A stretch of DNA of 19,742 bases from Lentisphaeria bacterium (GCA_003526375.1 DPDG01000041.1:1-19742); one strand, 5' to 3'. Counted from the first letter of the stretch, positions 1 to 7,842 are shown. Made by a program: numbers and translations. Notes: a model not told the origin generated them from the sequence alone.

Positions 1-58
1 TTAGTGGTTAGTGGTCAGTGGTTAGTGGTCAGTGATTAGTGGTTAGTGATTAGTGGTT
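1..58 (+). repeat. Left heptamer array (AGTRRTY units)
   Basis: Eight perfect-phase 7-bp units run from 3 to 58, alternating AGTGGTT, AGTGGTC and AGTGATT, and the array is probably cut by the window start. It is the left partner of the inverted array at 460-564. It also supplies the last four codons and the stop of the four-helix-bundle gene on the minus strand. Because the period is 7, successive units shift the reading frame, and each unit carries a stop triplet on at least one strand. The periodicity is read directly from the sequence; its function is unknown. Confidence 0.93.
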
Positions 59-408
59 AAACGAGCACGAATTGTATTAAGCATTTTACCTATTTGGATA
101 ATCAGATCTTGGGCATATTGTGCATCCGCTTCTTGTATGTATCCTAATTTGATTGCAATAAGGAGTTGAGTTTCTACTTCTGCTAATGAACCATTGGCGA
201 TAGAAAGAAAATTTAGAAATTCTGCTTTAGATTGCCGTCCTTGACCTTCTGCAATATTCGATGGTATTGAAACTGCTGCACGACATATTTGACTCGTAAG
301 TGCATACATTTCTTCTTTTGGAAAATGTTTTACCAAATGGTATATAATTAGAGTCAACTCCATTGATTTTTGCCAGACAACGAGTTCCTTAAAGTTTTTT
401 ACAGCCAT
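43..408 (-). CDS. Four-helix bundle protein (23S rRNA IVS / S23 type)
   Basis: This 121-residue protein has the family pattern: FKELVVWQKSMEL at the N-terminus, an FPKEEMYALTSQICRAAVSIPSNIAEGQGR core, then EFLNFLSIANGSLAEVETQL. That matches the four-helix-bundle proteins encoded in 23S rRNA intervening sequences and related to the Avd proteins of diversity-generating retroelements. Their biochemical role is largely unknown; nucleic-acid binding has been shown for Avd-like members. The gene is visibly A+T-richer than the cell-wall genes beside it, and no good Shine-Dalgarno precedes the ATG. A TATATT box at 439-444 on the minus strand could be its -10. The final residues TTNH and the stop are encoded by the heptamer array, so the gene ends inside its own flanking repeat. 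No reverse transcriptase, template repeat or rRNA sequence lies nearby, so this is a stand-alone copy. Confidence 0.9.
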   Translation of the reverse strand: MAVKNFKELVVWQKSMELTLIIYHLVKHFPKEEMYALTSQICRAAVSIPSNIAEGQGRQSKAEFLNFLSIANGSLAEVETQLLIAIKLGYIQEADAQYAQDLIIQIGKMLNTIRARLTTNH

Positions 409-459
409 TTTTCTTCACTTCTGATCATCATTACAGAGAATATAAAACATGCATAACCT

Positions 460-564
460 ACTAATTACTAATCACTGACCACTGACCACTAACCACTAAT
501 CACTGACTACTGACCACTACTCACTGACTACTACTCACTGACCACTACTCACTGACCACTGAAA
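460..564 (-). repeat. Right heptamer array, inverted relative to the left one
   Basis: Fourteen contiguous 7-bp units run from 460 to 557 (ACTAATT, ACTAATC, ACTGACC, ACTAACC, ACTGACT, ACTACTC on the plus strand), with a partial unit after them. Read on the minus strand they are AGTGGTC, AGTGAGT, AGTAGTC and AGTGATT, the same consensus as the left array in opposite orientation. The outer units (516-557) alternate ACTACTC with ACTGACC or ACTGACT, a higher-order 14-bp period, while the inner units resemble the left array. The last five codons and stop of the neighbouring 360-residue gene fall within this array. Confidence 0.93.
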
Positions 565-1627
565 CTTCCTGCCGGAGAATACCGTCCGAGGTGCGTGTGA
601 CCTGTATCAGTTTTTCTTTTTCCGGCGCGAAAGCGAGACAGGGGAGAAAAACATTGATGAACCATTCCGGGTATCGGCTGGTGTTTTTGAATATGGTGCG
701 GATGTTTCCGGAGGAATAGAAGAAACTGTTTCCTTTGCCGGGCAGATTTGCCGCCAGTTTCAGAAAGGTGTCGTTTGAGGCGAGGGATTTTCCGCCGGTC
801 AGAGCGGTAAAAACTTTTTCCATCATCGGGACGGAACTTGCAAAAACGACGTAGTTGCGGCTGTAGGCGAAACAGAACGCGAAACGGGTGAAGGGCAGGG
901 GAATTACATATGCTGCATTGCCTTCCTGCTTTTCCACGGCGCGGGTTAATATGGAAGGCAGTTTGTCTGCGAACATGCGGAAAATACGGTTGTCCCTGCA
1001 TTTGATGTAGAGAGCCGAGGAAAAAGGAATCCATGAGTGTTCCGCGCCGGCATCCGTTACGGCGGCATAGCCGATCGTCCCCGCATAGGAATCGAAGACC
1101 TGCGCCGGTTCAAATCCGCATTTGCGCATGATATTTCCCATTGTTCTGATTGCCCCGAGCATTTCCTGGCGTCCATACTTTGCAAACTGTTCTTTTGCGA
1201 ATGTCAGAATGCGTGCAAAATCAATCTGCCAGAGTCCGGCGGCGATGCTGTCTTTCGGGAAAATCGACGCCTGCTCCCTGATGTCTGCCTGTGTGCCGTT
1301 CATGAGATTCCAGCAGAGATACCGTGTTTTTTCCGCGGAAGGTTTTTCTTGAAAAAATATCCTGTTCCGGCAATATCCGTTGTCCAGCCTTATGGAACTT
1401 GCCCCGAAACCTCCGAGTGAATCGAACCCCGCATCGGTCAGGATCGACCGGAAAACCTGTCTGTAACGGGATTGATCCGCAGGATGCAGGGATTGCGCGG
1501 AGGCTTTTCTCCTTACATGAAAATAACAGTCCCCGTCGCTGTCCAGATGCTTCGCGATCCCGTCCGCATGAAGCAGAGCGGCGGAGGAGATCAGAAGAAT
1601 CAATACGGCATATTTCAGTTTTGACAT
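545..1627 (-). CDS. Secreted protein of unknown function, C-terminus replaced by repeat sequence
   Basis: A 360-residue protein with an N-terminal signal peptide (MSKLKYAVLILLISSAALLHADG). The start is supported by AAGGGAG at 1634-1640, six bases before the ATG. The mature part has no motif I can name with confidence. Its middle and C-terminal pattern (a YVVFASS stretch, then SLASNDTFLKLAANLPGKGNSFFYSS) resembles the loosely defined DUF3352-like exported proteins, a weak match. It lies 262 bp downstream of mrdA on the same strand, so it may be a late part of that transcription unit or have its own promoter. The oddity is the end: the final residues SVVSE and the TAG stop are read from the heptamer array, so the native C-terminus was probably lost or altered when the array arrived. 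Confidence 0.8.
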   Translation of the reverse strand: MSKLKYAVLILLISSAALLHADGIAKHLDSDGDCYFHVRRKASAQSLHPADQSRYRQVFRSILTDAGFDSLGGFGASSIRLDNGYCRNRIFFQEKPSAEKTRYLCWNLMNGTQADIREQASIFPKDSIAAGLWQIDFARILTFAKEQFAKYGRQEMLGAIRTMGNIMRKCGFEPAQVFDSYAGTIGYAAVTDAGAEHSWIPFSSALYIKCRDNRIFRMFADKLPSILTRAVEKQEGNAAYVIPLPFTRFAFCFAYSRNYVVFASSVPMMEKVFTALTGGKSLASNDTFLKLAANLPGKGNSFFYSSGNIRTIFKNTSRYPEWFINVFLPCLAFAPEKEKLIQVTRTSDGILRQEVSVVSE

Positions 1628-1889
1628 GAGTCACTCCCTTGCTGTGATTTCCATATCAATTTGACACATAATATGGGAAAATCAAGTTCCAGAGGATGAC
1701 AGGAGGTTGATTTATTTCGATTTCTGCATACGGCATGATTTCCGCTTTCAGGTAAATTCACAATTCGGTTATATTTTGCGGCGAGGGGCATTGCTTTTTG
1801 TATATGGCTTAAAAGCGCGTGAAAATGGAGTTTCGGGAACCGCCAGAAAAAGGATCGGAGAACTTGAAAACCTGTATATTTCTCATTGT

Positions 1890-3686
1890 TCAGAGCCATT
1901 GCTCAAAGAACCTTGAGGCGAGAGGTGCGGCGGTTTTTCCTCCGCCGACGCCATGCATGACCATTACAGTAATGGCATAAGTCTTTCCGGTTTTTGGGTC
2001 GGTACCGAATCCGGTGAACCATGTGTTCTTGTAACGGTTTTCCCGCGAGCCCACTTCGGCGGTTCCTGTCTTTCCGGAGAGTTCGATCTTGCTGTTACGT
2101 GCCTGTTTGGCTCCTCCGCCGGGGGCGTTGACCGCGCGGTGCATTCCCCGCCGGATCAGTTCCAGCGTGTGCGGACTCGCCGCAAGCTTTCCGTTGGCTT
2201 CCGGAGCCGTTGTCTGAATGACGGCGGAATCGGTGGAACGCAGCGTTTTGAGGAGATACGGCTTCCAGAGCGTGCCACCGTTGGCGATGGCAGCCGTATA
2301 GCGCGCCGCCTGAAGCGGTGTCACTTCGATTCTGCCCTGCCCGATGGAGACGAGCGCCGTATCGAAGACGTTCCAGCGACGGTTGTTCTGATTTCTCGAC
2401 GGCAGGAGCCCGGCGGATTCGGACAGCGGGAACCCTGTCTTGCTGCCGATTCCTGCGGAGGCGAATGTCGCGGAAAGTTTGTCTACGCCGAGTTGCATCC
2501 CGTTTTCGATGAAGAAGTCGTTGCAGGAGATTTCCAGCCCGCGCAGAAGATCGACGGGACCGTGTCCGCCTGCATACCAGATCCAGCACCGGATGCGGGA
2601 TGTGCCGATCATGGTGAATCCGTCGCAGACGATTTTATGATCCGGTGATATTCCGTTTTCCAGCATGCTGATTCCGACCAGCGGCTTGGCAATGGAGCCG
2701 GGCATGTAACTTCCCTGAGCCGCCTTGTTGAGAAAAGGCTTGTCCGGATTTTTCAGGAGCTTGGAGTATTCCGCCGACGAGATGCGCGGGACAAAGAGAT
2801 TCGGGTCGAAGCCGGGAGTGGACGCCATTGCGAGAACCGCGCCGTCTGAAGCGTCGAGAAGCACGATGGCGCCGTTGGAGTCTCCCAGCAGGCGTTCCGC
2901 CAGATACTGGGCGCGGGAATCAATGGTCAGTTCCAGATCGAACCCGTTTCTTGCGGGGATCGGCACACCGACGACTTCATGGACGAATCCCCTGTGGTTT
3001 ACGAGCACCAGTTTTTTGCCGGGGGAACCTTTGAGCTTGTCGTCATAAAGACTTTCCACGCCGCTTTTGCCGATGGTGTCCGGGATATAATAGAAGAATT
3101 CGTTGCGGTCATTCGCCTTGCTCGGATCGCTGGGACCGACGTAGCCGATCAGATGGGAGGCAAGAGAACCGTAGGGATAATGCCGCGCCGTTTCCACCGT
3201 GACTTCCATTCCCTCCACGACAGGCGTGAGTTCGGAGACTTTCGCCAGTTCCGCAGGATTCAAATCCTTGAATACTGTAATGGGGAGCCCTGGATAATAA
3301 TTCATGTGATGGCGGATGTCCGTCACGGTCACTTCACAGCGGCGTCCGAGGCTGTCTGACACGCGCGCCAGTTCGCCCATGATGTGATTGACGGTCTTGC
3401 TCATGCGTCCCGGCTTGCGCATTTCGGAAAGATGGAACACCACGTCATAGGATGCGCGGTTTTCCGCCAGCAGATTGCCGTCGGACGAGAAAATTCTTCC
3501 GCGGACCGCCGGAATCCGGATTTTGCGTGCATACTGGCGCGATGCTTTCGCCGTATATTTGTTGCCGGAGAGCACCTGAATGTGCCAGAGTTTGATCCCG
3601 ATTACGGCGTAGACCGCCATGACGAGAAACAATATGATGCAGATTCTCAGAAAAGGCTGTATGTTTTTCGGGTCAATGTCATTCAT
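1890..3686 (-). CDS. mrdA: Penicillin-binding protein 2 (peptidoglycan transpeptidase)
   Basis: This 598-residue class B PBP cross-links peptidoglycan during lateral growth as part of the elongasome with MreC/MreD, RodA and MreB. An N-terminal membrane anchor (about residues 12-32, FLRICIILFLVMAVYAVIGIKLW) is followed by a dimerisation/pedestal domain. The transpeptidase domain carries all three signature motifs: S331-I-A-K334 (nucleophile serine), S387-C-N389 and K539-T-G541. Length and order fit PBP2 rather than PBP3. The ATG overlaps the mreD stop as ATGA (3683-3686), so translation is probably coupled to mreD. The usual partner gene rodA does not follow; 262 bp of non-coding sequence and an exported protein come instead. 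Confidence 0.95.
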   Translation of the reverse strand: MNDIDPKNIQPFLRICIILFLVMAVYAVIGIKLWHIQVLSGNKYTAKASRQYARKIRIPAVRGRIFSSDGNLLAENRASYDVVFHLSEMRKPGRMSKTVNHIMGELARVSDSLGRRCEVTVTDIRHHMNYYPGLPITVFKDLNPAELAKVSELTPVVEGMEVTVETARHYPYGSLASHLIGYVGPSDPSKANDRNEFFYYIPDTIGKSGVESLYDDKLKGSPGKKLVLVNHRGFVHEVVGVPIPARNGFDLELTIDSRAQYLAERLLGDSNGAIVLLDASDGAVLAMASTPGFDPNLFVPRISSAEYSKLLKNPDKPFLNKAAQGSYMPGSIAKPLVGISMLENGISPDHKIVCDGFTMIGTSRIRCWIWYAGGHGPVDLLRGLEISCNDFFIENGMQLGVDKLSATFASAGIGSKTGFPLSESAGLLPSRNQNNRRWNVFDTALVSIGQGRIEVTPLQAARYTAAIANGGTLWKPYLLKTLRSTDSAVIQTTAPEANGKLAASPHTLELIRRGMHRAVNAPGGGAKQARNSKIELSGKTGTAEVGSRENRYKNTWFTGFGTDPKTGKTYAITVMVMHGVGGGKTAAPLASRFFEQWL

Positions 3687-4195
3687 CGCTGATTATGGAG
3701 CCGTATTTTTGCGTTGGTGTAAAGGTCGATTCCGAGTTTTTCGTTCATCGTGTCGAAAAGAAAAATTTCCAGCGGGAGCAGGATCGCGCAGAAAAAAGAG
3801 GCGATCACGACACCGGGCAACTGTGCAAAAAGGTTCGGGAACAGGGAATCCGGAAAAAACAACAGTGTGCAGAACCATGCCGGCAGAGGGATCAGAGCGC
3901 CGGGAATCACATGCAGGAAGATGGATTCCGACTCCACTTTGTTCAGCCAGAACCATGACAGCGCGATCACGAGCCCGAAAGCGGGCAGGGTATAGGGATG
4001 CGGATTGCCGGACATGAAATCGAGTCCGCAGGCAGCAAGGAGCGCCGCCGCTGCCCCCGCCCGGTAGCCGAAGACGATTGCCGCGTAAAAGAGAAACAGC
4101 GCCGCCAGAGGCAGATACAGCCCGAACGAGCGCAGAATCAGTTCAAGCATCACTGAGAAAGTCGTAAAAAACAGGAGATAAATTGTCGCCGTCAT
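3683..4195 (-). CDS. mreD: Rod shape-determining membrane protein MreD
   Basis: A 170-residue, very hydrophobic protein with about five membrane segments and several charged loop residues, as usual for MreD, which links MreC, RodA and PBP2 in the elongasome. The start is placed at the ATG giving MTATIYLLFFTTFSVMLELI because it overlaps the mreC stop as ATGA (4192-4195). A longer frame to 4312 would run deep into mreC and adds a non-hydrophobic, Cys/Arg-rich stretch typical of an off-frame reading. Sequence conservation in MreD is low, so the call rests on hydrophobicity, size and its place between mreC and mrdA. Confidence 0.88.
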   Translation of the reverse strand: MTATIYLLFFTTFSVMLELILRSFGLYLPLAALFLFYAAIVFGYRAGAAAALLAACGLDFMSGNPHPYTLPAFGLVIALSWFWLNKVESESIFLHVIPGALIPLPAWFCTLLFFPDSLFPNLFAQLPGVVIASFFCAILLPLEIFLFDTMNEKLGIDLYTNAKIRLHNQR

Positions 4196-5082
4196 TGTTT
4201 CTCCTTCACATAAACCGCCACGAAACGGACGGAGTCCGGCTGGACAAACGGTCTGATGTGCGCTTCCAGATAGACATGGTCCTGCTCCCGCCCGACATGT
4301 TCGGAATCCCACGCCACCACTTCACCGACCGGAATTCCAGGCGGATTGTTCCCCGAAAAGGAGTTGGTGAGCGCCAGTTCTCCGTCTTTCAGAACTGTTT
4401 TGACCGGAATGTAGCGCATCCGCGAGAATTCCGTCCCCGCATTGCTTTCACCCTCGAGAATGCCCGACGCGCGGGAATTGGAGAGTGTGACGCTGAGCTT
4501 GAAATCCTGGCTGAGAACCGTCGACACGACAGCCGTATGTCTGCTGACGGACTTGATGCGCCCGATCAATACCGCCGTCGGCACCGACATGTTTTTTATG
4601 ACGGAGGAGACCACGACCGGATCGCCTTCGGAGATTCCCGCGTCACTTCCCCGGTCAATGACGAACTGTTCGTTCCATGTCATCGGATCGCGCGTCAATA
4701 CTTCTGCAAAGACCGGTGTGAAGATATGTTTCCGCCTGAGGCGCAGCGTGCGGCGGAGTTCCTCGTTTTCTTTCTGGAGGTCCTGTACGATGGCGTGCCC
4801 CGAGGTAAGTTCAAAGTTCTCTTTCTGCAGTTTGATGAGCGCGGCGGCGAGCGTCTTGTTGTTCTGGACCAGCAGAGTGCCGTCCGCATATGTATTTTCC
4901 AGCCCGCGCACTGTTTTCAGGAACGGGTAATAGAAGTCGGCGGACATTCTTGCCGCGGTTCTGCGGATCGTATGGTATGCGGCAAGCAGCAGAAGGACGA
5001 AGACCACTGCTGCGACTGCATAGGCGATGAACTGCAGGGGTGAGGTCTCTTTTTTCAATATTTTATTTCTTCTCGGATTCAT
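4192..5082 (-). CDS. mreC: Rod shape-determining protein MreC
   Basis: A 296-residue protein with a short basic cytoplasmic tail (MNPRRNKILKKE), one membrane span (about 18-39), a periplasmic coiled coil (about 65-115, with repeated LQKEN-type heptads) and the beta-rich MreC domain (VLTRDPMTWNEQFVIDRGSDAGISEGDPVV and onward). This is the standard MreC architecture. It is the periplasmic scaffold that positions PBP2 and couples it to MreB. The start at 5082 is chosen because its ATG overlaps the stop of the upstream gene as ATGA; the frame continues upstream to 5457 only through that gene's other-frame shadow. No mreB is in the window, so it must be elsewhere. Confidence 0.93.
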   Translation of the reverse strand: MNPRRNKILKKETSPLQFIAYAVAAVVFVLLLLAAYHTIRRTAARMSADFYYPFLKTVRGLENTYADGTLLVQNNKTLAAALIKLQKENFELTSGHAIVQDLQKENEELRRTLRLRRKHIFTPVFAEVLTRDPMTWNEQFVIDRGSDAGISEGDPVVVSSVIKNMSVPTAVLIGRIKSVSRHTAVVSTVLSQDFKLSVTLSNSRASGILEGESNAGTEFSRMRYIPVKTVLKDGELALTNSFSGNNPPGIPVGEVVAWDSEHVGREQDHVYLEAHIRPFVQPDSVRFVAVYVKEKQ

Positions 5083-6419
5083 GGATTGCCGTCTCCGGAG
5101 ATTCCGGCGTTCAGAAGCGCGTTGATTCCGGAAGCGGGGGATGCACCCTGCGCCTCCTGCTGCTTCAGCACCTGAAGTGTAATGAAATATCTGGTCGCCG
5201 GCGGGAGCACGCGTTTTTCCGTTTCGATCAGGAAACGTTCGATGGCGATATGGCGTTCCAGCTCCGTGAAAAAGGAGGCTTCCGCCTGCCGGAGTTTCTG
5301 AAGGCTTTCTCCGGAACGGTCGGTGCGGAGACGGGAAAGCGAGGAGCGGACTTCGGAAAGCGGAACCGCCAGATCCGGCGGAATGATCTGTCCGAGCGCA
5401 AGAAGTCTGTCCATGACGGAGGAGAGAAGTTTGCCGGGATTGTCCATCTTCTCCCATTGCAGAGCAAAATCCGCCGGCGTTCCGGTCAATGTGGAGCCCT
5501 CATGAGTGTACCGGAAACGGACTGCCTTATGATACTCCGTTTCTATTTTGCGGACGGACGCCGGAAGGAGATCCCAGATCAGCAGACGCTCCAGTTCCCT
5601 GCGGAACCATTTTTCCAGTTCCAGTTCCCGCTCGGCTCCTTTGGCATCCTGCCTGAGAATGCCGGTGTTTCGTTTGAGAATTGCCTCTCCCGCGGCTTCC
5701 GCGAACAGGCGGCAGCCGTCCGATTCCGGGTTGTCCAGTGTCTTTTTTATGATTTGTTCCAGAATGCCTTCCCGGAAAAGACGGTTTTTCGAGCAAAGCT
5801 GTATCAGCAGTTCGCTGTATTCCTCATAAATCAGGCGGGGAGCGGAGTCGCCGGCCAGCAGGGGCACGGAAGTCAACTGCCGCAATGTCGGGGCGATTCC
5901 GTCGGATTCAAACAGATACGCCGCCGGATAGTAGCCGGAGAACGGCGAACTGATAAGGCTCATTTCACTGAGGGCTTTTCTGGCAAGTCCCGTGACATAC
6001 CAGGAGTCGCGGATTTTGTCCGCGTGTTCCGGGCCGAATCCGGCGTTTGCGAGCAGCAGCCATGACATCAGATTCGTGATGGAACGGGTATCCGGTTCGA
6101 TTCTGCGGTAATCGCGCGGGATCGTGATGCGGACAAAGCGCCGTTTTTCCAGTTTTGCTTCGAATACCTGGGGGGCGCCTTCCTCCGCCAGTGTGATGAT
6201 CGCGATATGGCAGCCTCTGACGGGGGGGAGCGCCTGGCGCGCAAGACGTTTCATGCGTTCCCCGAAGTCCGTTGCCCGCGCCCATGAGGACGTTGAGAGG
6301 TCCTCGTAATGAAGGTCCAGGTATTTTCTTTCCCCTTGGAACAGCAACTGCGCGGAAAGAGAGCCCGACAGCGCCGTCAGGAGCAAAATGATCAAGAATA
6401 TTTCTGAAAAATGCCTCAT
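5079..6419 (-). CDS. Secreted protein of unknown function, first gene of the mreCD-mrdA operon
   Basis: A 446-residue protein with a clear signal peptide (MRHFSEIFLIILLLTALSGSLSAQ, cleavage probably after ALSGSLSA). AAAGGGC lies a few bases before the ATG. I cannot assign a family. Residues 100-150 (IPRDYRRIEPDTRSITNLMSWLLLANAG, then DSWYVTGLARKAL) recall the helix pair and the Pro-x-Trp-Leu-x-x-Gly-Leu-Ala segment of gluzincin-type peptidases, but no HExxH zinc motif is present. If that resemblance is real, the fold is catalytically dead. The rest is helix-rich and charged. It is translationally coupled to mreC by an ATGA overlap, which suggests an envelope or elongasome role, possibly as a periplasmic scaffold. 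Confidence 0.8.
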   Translation of the reverse strand: MRHFSEIFLIILLLTALSGSLSAQLLFQGERKYLDLHYEDLSTSSWARATDFGERMKRLARQALPPVRGCHIAIITLAEEGAPQVFEAKLEKRRFVRITIPRDYRRIEPDTRSITNLMSWLLLANAGFGPEHADKIRDSWYVTGLARKALSEMSLISSPFSGYYPAAYLFESDGIAPTLRQLTSVPLLAGDSAPRLIYEEYSELLIQLCSKNRLFREGILEQIIKKTLDNPESDGCRLFAEAAGEAILKRNTGILRQDAKGAERELELEKWFRRELERLLIWDLLPASVRKIETEYHKAVRFRYTHEGSTLTGTPADFALQWEKMDNPGKLLSSVMDRLLALGQIIPPDLAVPLSEVRSSLSRLRTDRSGESLQKLRQAEASFFTELERHIAIERFLIETEKRVLPPATRYFITLQVLKQQEAQGASPASGINALLNAGISGDGNP

Positions 6420-6449
6420 GCCGTTTGCCCTTTGTAAAATCAGGGTATA

Positions 6450-6478
6450 AATTTAACGTCTTTGTCCGATGTTTGCAA
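6450..6478 (-). promoter_or_regulatory. Candidate sigma-70-type promoter for the mre operon
   Basis: On the minus strand, TTGCAA (6473-6478) and TAAATT (6450-6455) are separated by 17 bp, about 30 bp before the start of the secreted first gene. Each box matches the consensus at four of six positions. It lies in the 83-bp divergent gap shared with the ABC permease gene. This is pattern inspection only. Confidence 0.35.
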
Positions 6479-6502
6479 CATGATAAAAGGTAAATCCGTA
6501 AA

Positions 6503-7813
6503 ATGTTTCGATATGCACTGAAAAGAATTCTGTATTCCCTGCTGATCATGGGGGGTGTCCTGATCCTTACTTTCGTGCTGTTCCGTCTTGCTGCGGGAGA
6601 CCCCGCCCTGACGGTGCTCGGGAAAAATCCGAGTCCGCAGGAGATTGAGGATATGCGCGGTGTTCTCGGTTCGGACAAGCCGCTTTTCTGGGGGCGCTGG
6701 CGCCATACGGAACTTTATACGGGTGCGGATTTCGCAAATTCCCGCGTGATGTTCGCCGGTGTTGCGCTCCGCGGTTCTTACAGGGCGCTTCCGCAGGGGG
6801 TGCTTCTGGAGCAGGGGGGCTCGATCGTCTTCCGCCGGAATTTTGAACTGCCGGACAGGGAACGGTTCCGAGTCGAAATCAACGCTTCCGCGCCGTTGTC
6901 CGTCAACGGGCGGGAGTTTGTGCCGGATGACGGCGTCATTGCCGTGGAAATGGAGCAGGCTCCCGAGTTTCTGGAACTTCTGGCGGAGAAAGAGTGCATG
7001 GTTTGCAAAGTCTCTTTTTTCCGTCCGACCCGCGGCTGGTTCGATACGCAGGCGGTGGATTCATTCCGTGAGATCGTGACGTTTACGGAAGACTTTCCGT
7101 ATGTCAGTTTTCTGAACTTCGGGAATACGCTTCAGACGCAGGAGCCGATCCGCTCGAAACTCTGGCACGGGATGCTGCCGTCGCTGATGCTGATGATTCC
7201 GATTTTCCTCGGAGAACTGGTCATCGGGATCATCCTCGCAATGTTTTCCTGCATCTGCCGGGGACGTCTTGCGGACCGCATCATCCTTTTCCTTTCCGTT
7301 GCCGGGATGAGCATCAGTTATCTGGCGCTGATTATCTTCGGACAGTGGTTCCTTGCATATTACCTGAATCTGTTTCCCGTGTGGGGGTGGGGGACTCCGC
7401 GCCATCTGCTGCTGCCCGTGGTGATCGGGATCATCAGCGGCACCGGAAGCGGAGTCCGGTTTTACCGTACCGTGTTTCTGGATGAAATGAACAAGGAATA
7501 TTTACGCACCGCCGTCGCAAAGGGAGCTTCGCCGTTCGCAGTCTACTTCAAACATCTGCTGAAAAATGCGATGATCCCGATCATCACCCGCGCTTCGACC
7601 GTCTTGCCGTTTCTTTTTACCGGCAGTCTGCTTCTGGAGACGTTTTTCGGTATTCCCGGGCTCGGCTATGAAGGGGTCAACGCCTTGAACGATGCGGATC
7701 TCCAGATGCTGAAAGCGCTGGTGATCCTGAGCGCCTTCCTGTTTGTCGGGATCAATTTGATTACGGATTTGCTTTACGCATGGGTTGATCCGCGCGTCCG
7801 TGTGGACAAGTGA
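6503..7813 (+). CDS. Oligopeptide-type ABC transporter permease (DppB/OppB family) with a large extra domain
   Basis: A 436-residue inner-membrane permease. It has the family's first membrane span with the LFRLAAGDP signature (about residues 9-33) and further spans from about 222. The cytoplasmic EAA coupling loop lies at about 332-360 (EYLRTAVAKGASPFAVYFKHLLKNAMIPI), followed by the TGSLLLETFFGIPGLG segment typical of DppB/OppB. Between span 1 and span 2, residues about 62-190 form a soluble, beta-rich insertion, making the protein longer than the roughly 310-360 residues usual for the family. AAAGG at about 6485 precedes the ATG. The gene stands alone: no partner permease, ATPase or binding protein is in the window, so they must be encoded elsewhere. 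The substrate is probably a peptide or similar solute but cannot be read from the sequence. Confidence 0.88.
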   Translation: MFRYALKRILYSLLIMGGVLILTFVLFRLAAGDPALTVLGKNPSPQEIEDMRGVLGSDKPLFWGRWRHTELYTGADFANSRVMFAGVALRGSYRALPQGVLLEQGGSIVFRRNFELPDRERFRVEINASAPLSVNGREFVPDDGVIAVEMEQAPEFLELLAEKECMVCKVSFFRPTRGWFDTQAVDSFREIVTFTEDFPYVSFLNFGNTLQTQEPIRSKLWHGMLPSLMLMIPIFLGELVIGIILAMFSCICRGRLADRIILFLSVAGMSISYLALIIFGQWFLAYYLNLFPVWGWGTPRHLLLPVVIGIISGTGSGVRFYRTVFLDEMNKEYLRTAVAKGASPFAVYFKHLLKNAMIPIITRASTVLPFLFTGSLLLETFFGIPGLGYEGVNALNDADLQMLKALVILSAFLFVGINLITDLLYAWVDPRVRVDK

Positions 7814-7842
7814 TTTTTTCATTACTTCTTTTTCTTATATAC

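Noticed and set aside
1..564. Diversity-generating retroelement, because the four-helix-bundle protein resembles Avd
   Set aside because: No reverse transcriptase, no template/variable repeat pair and no adenine-biased variation are visible in the window.
1..564. Intervening sequence inside a 23S rRNA gene
   Set aside because: The flanking sequence is protein-coding and no conserved 23S rRNA segments occur on either side.
4183..6065. Plus-strand open frames opposite mreC and the 446-residue secreted protein
   Set aside because: They lie opposite genes with clear domains and ATGA coupling and show Arg/Phe-rich low-plausibility composition.
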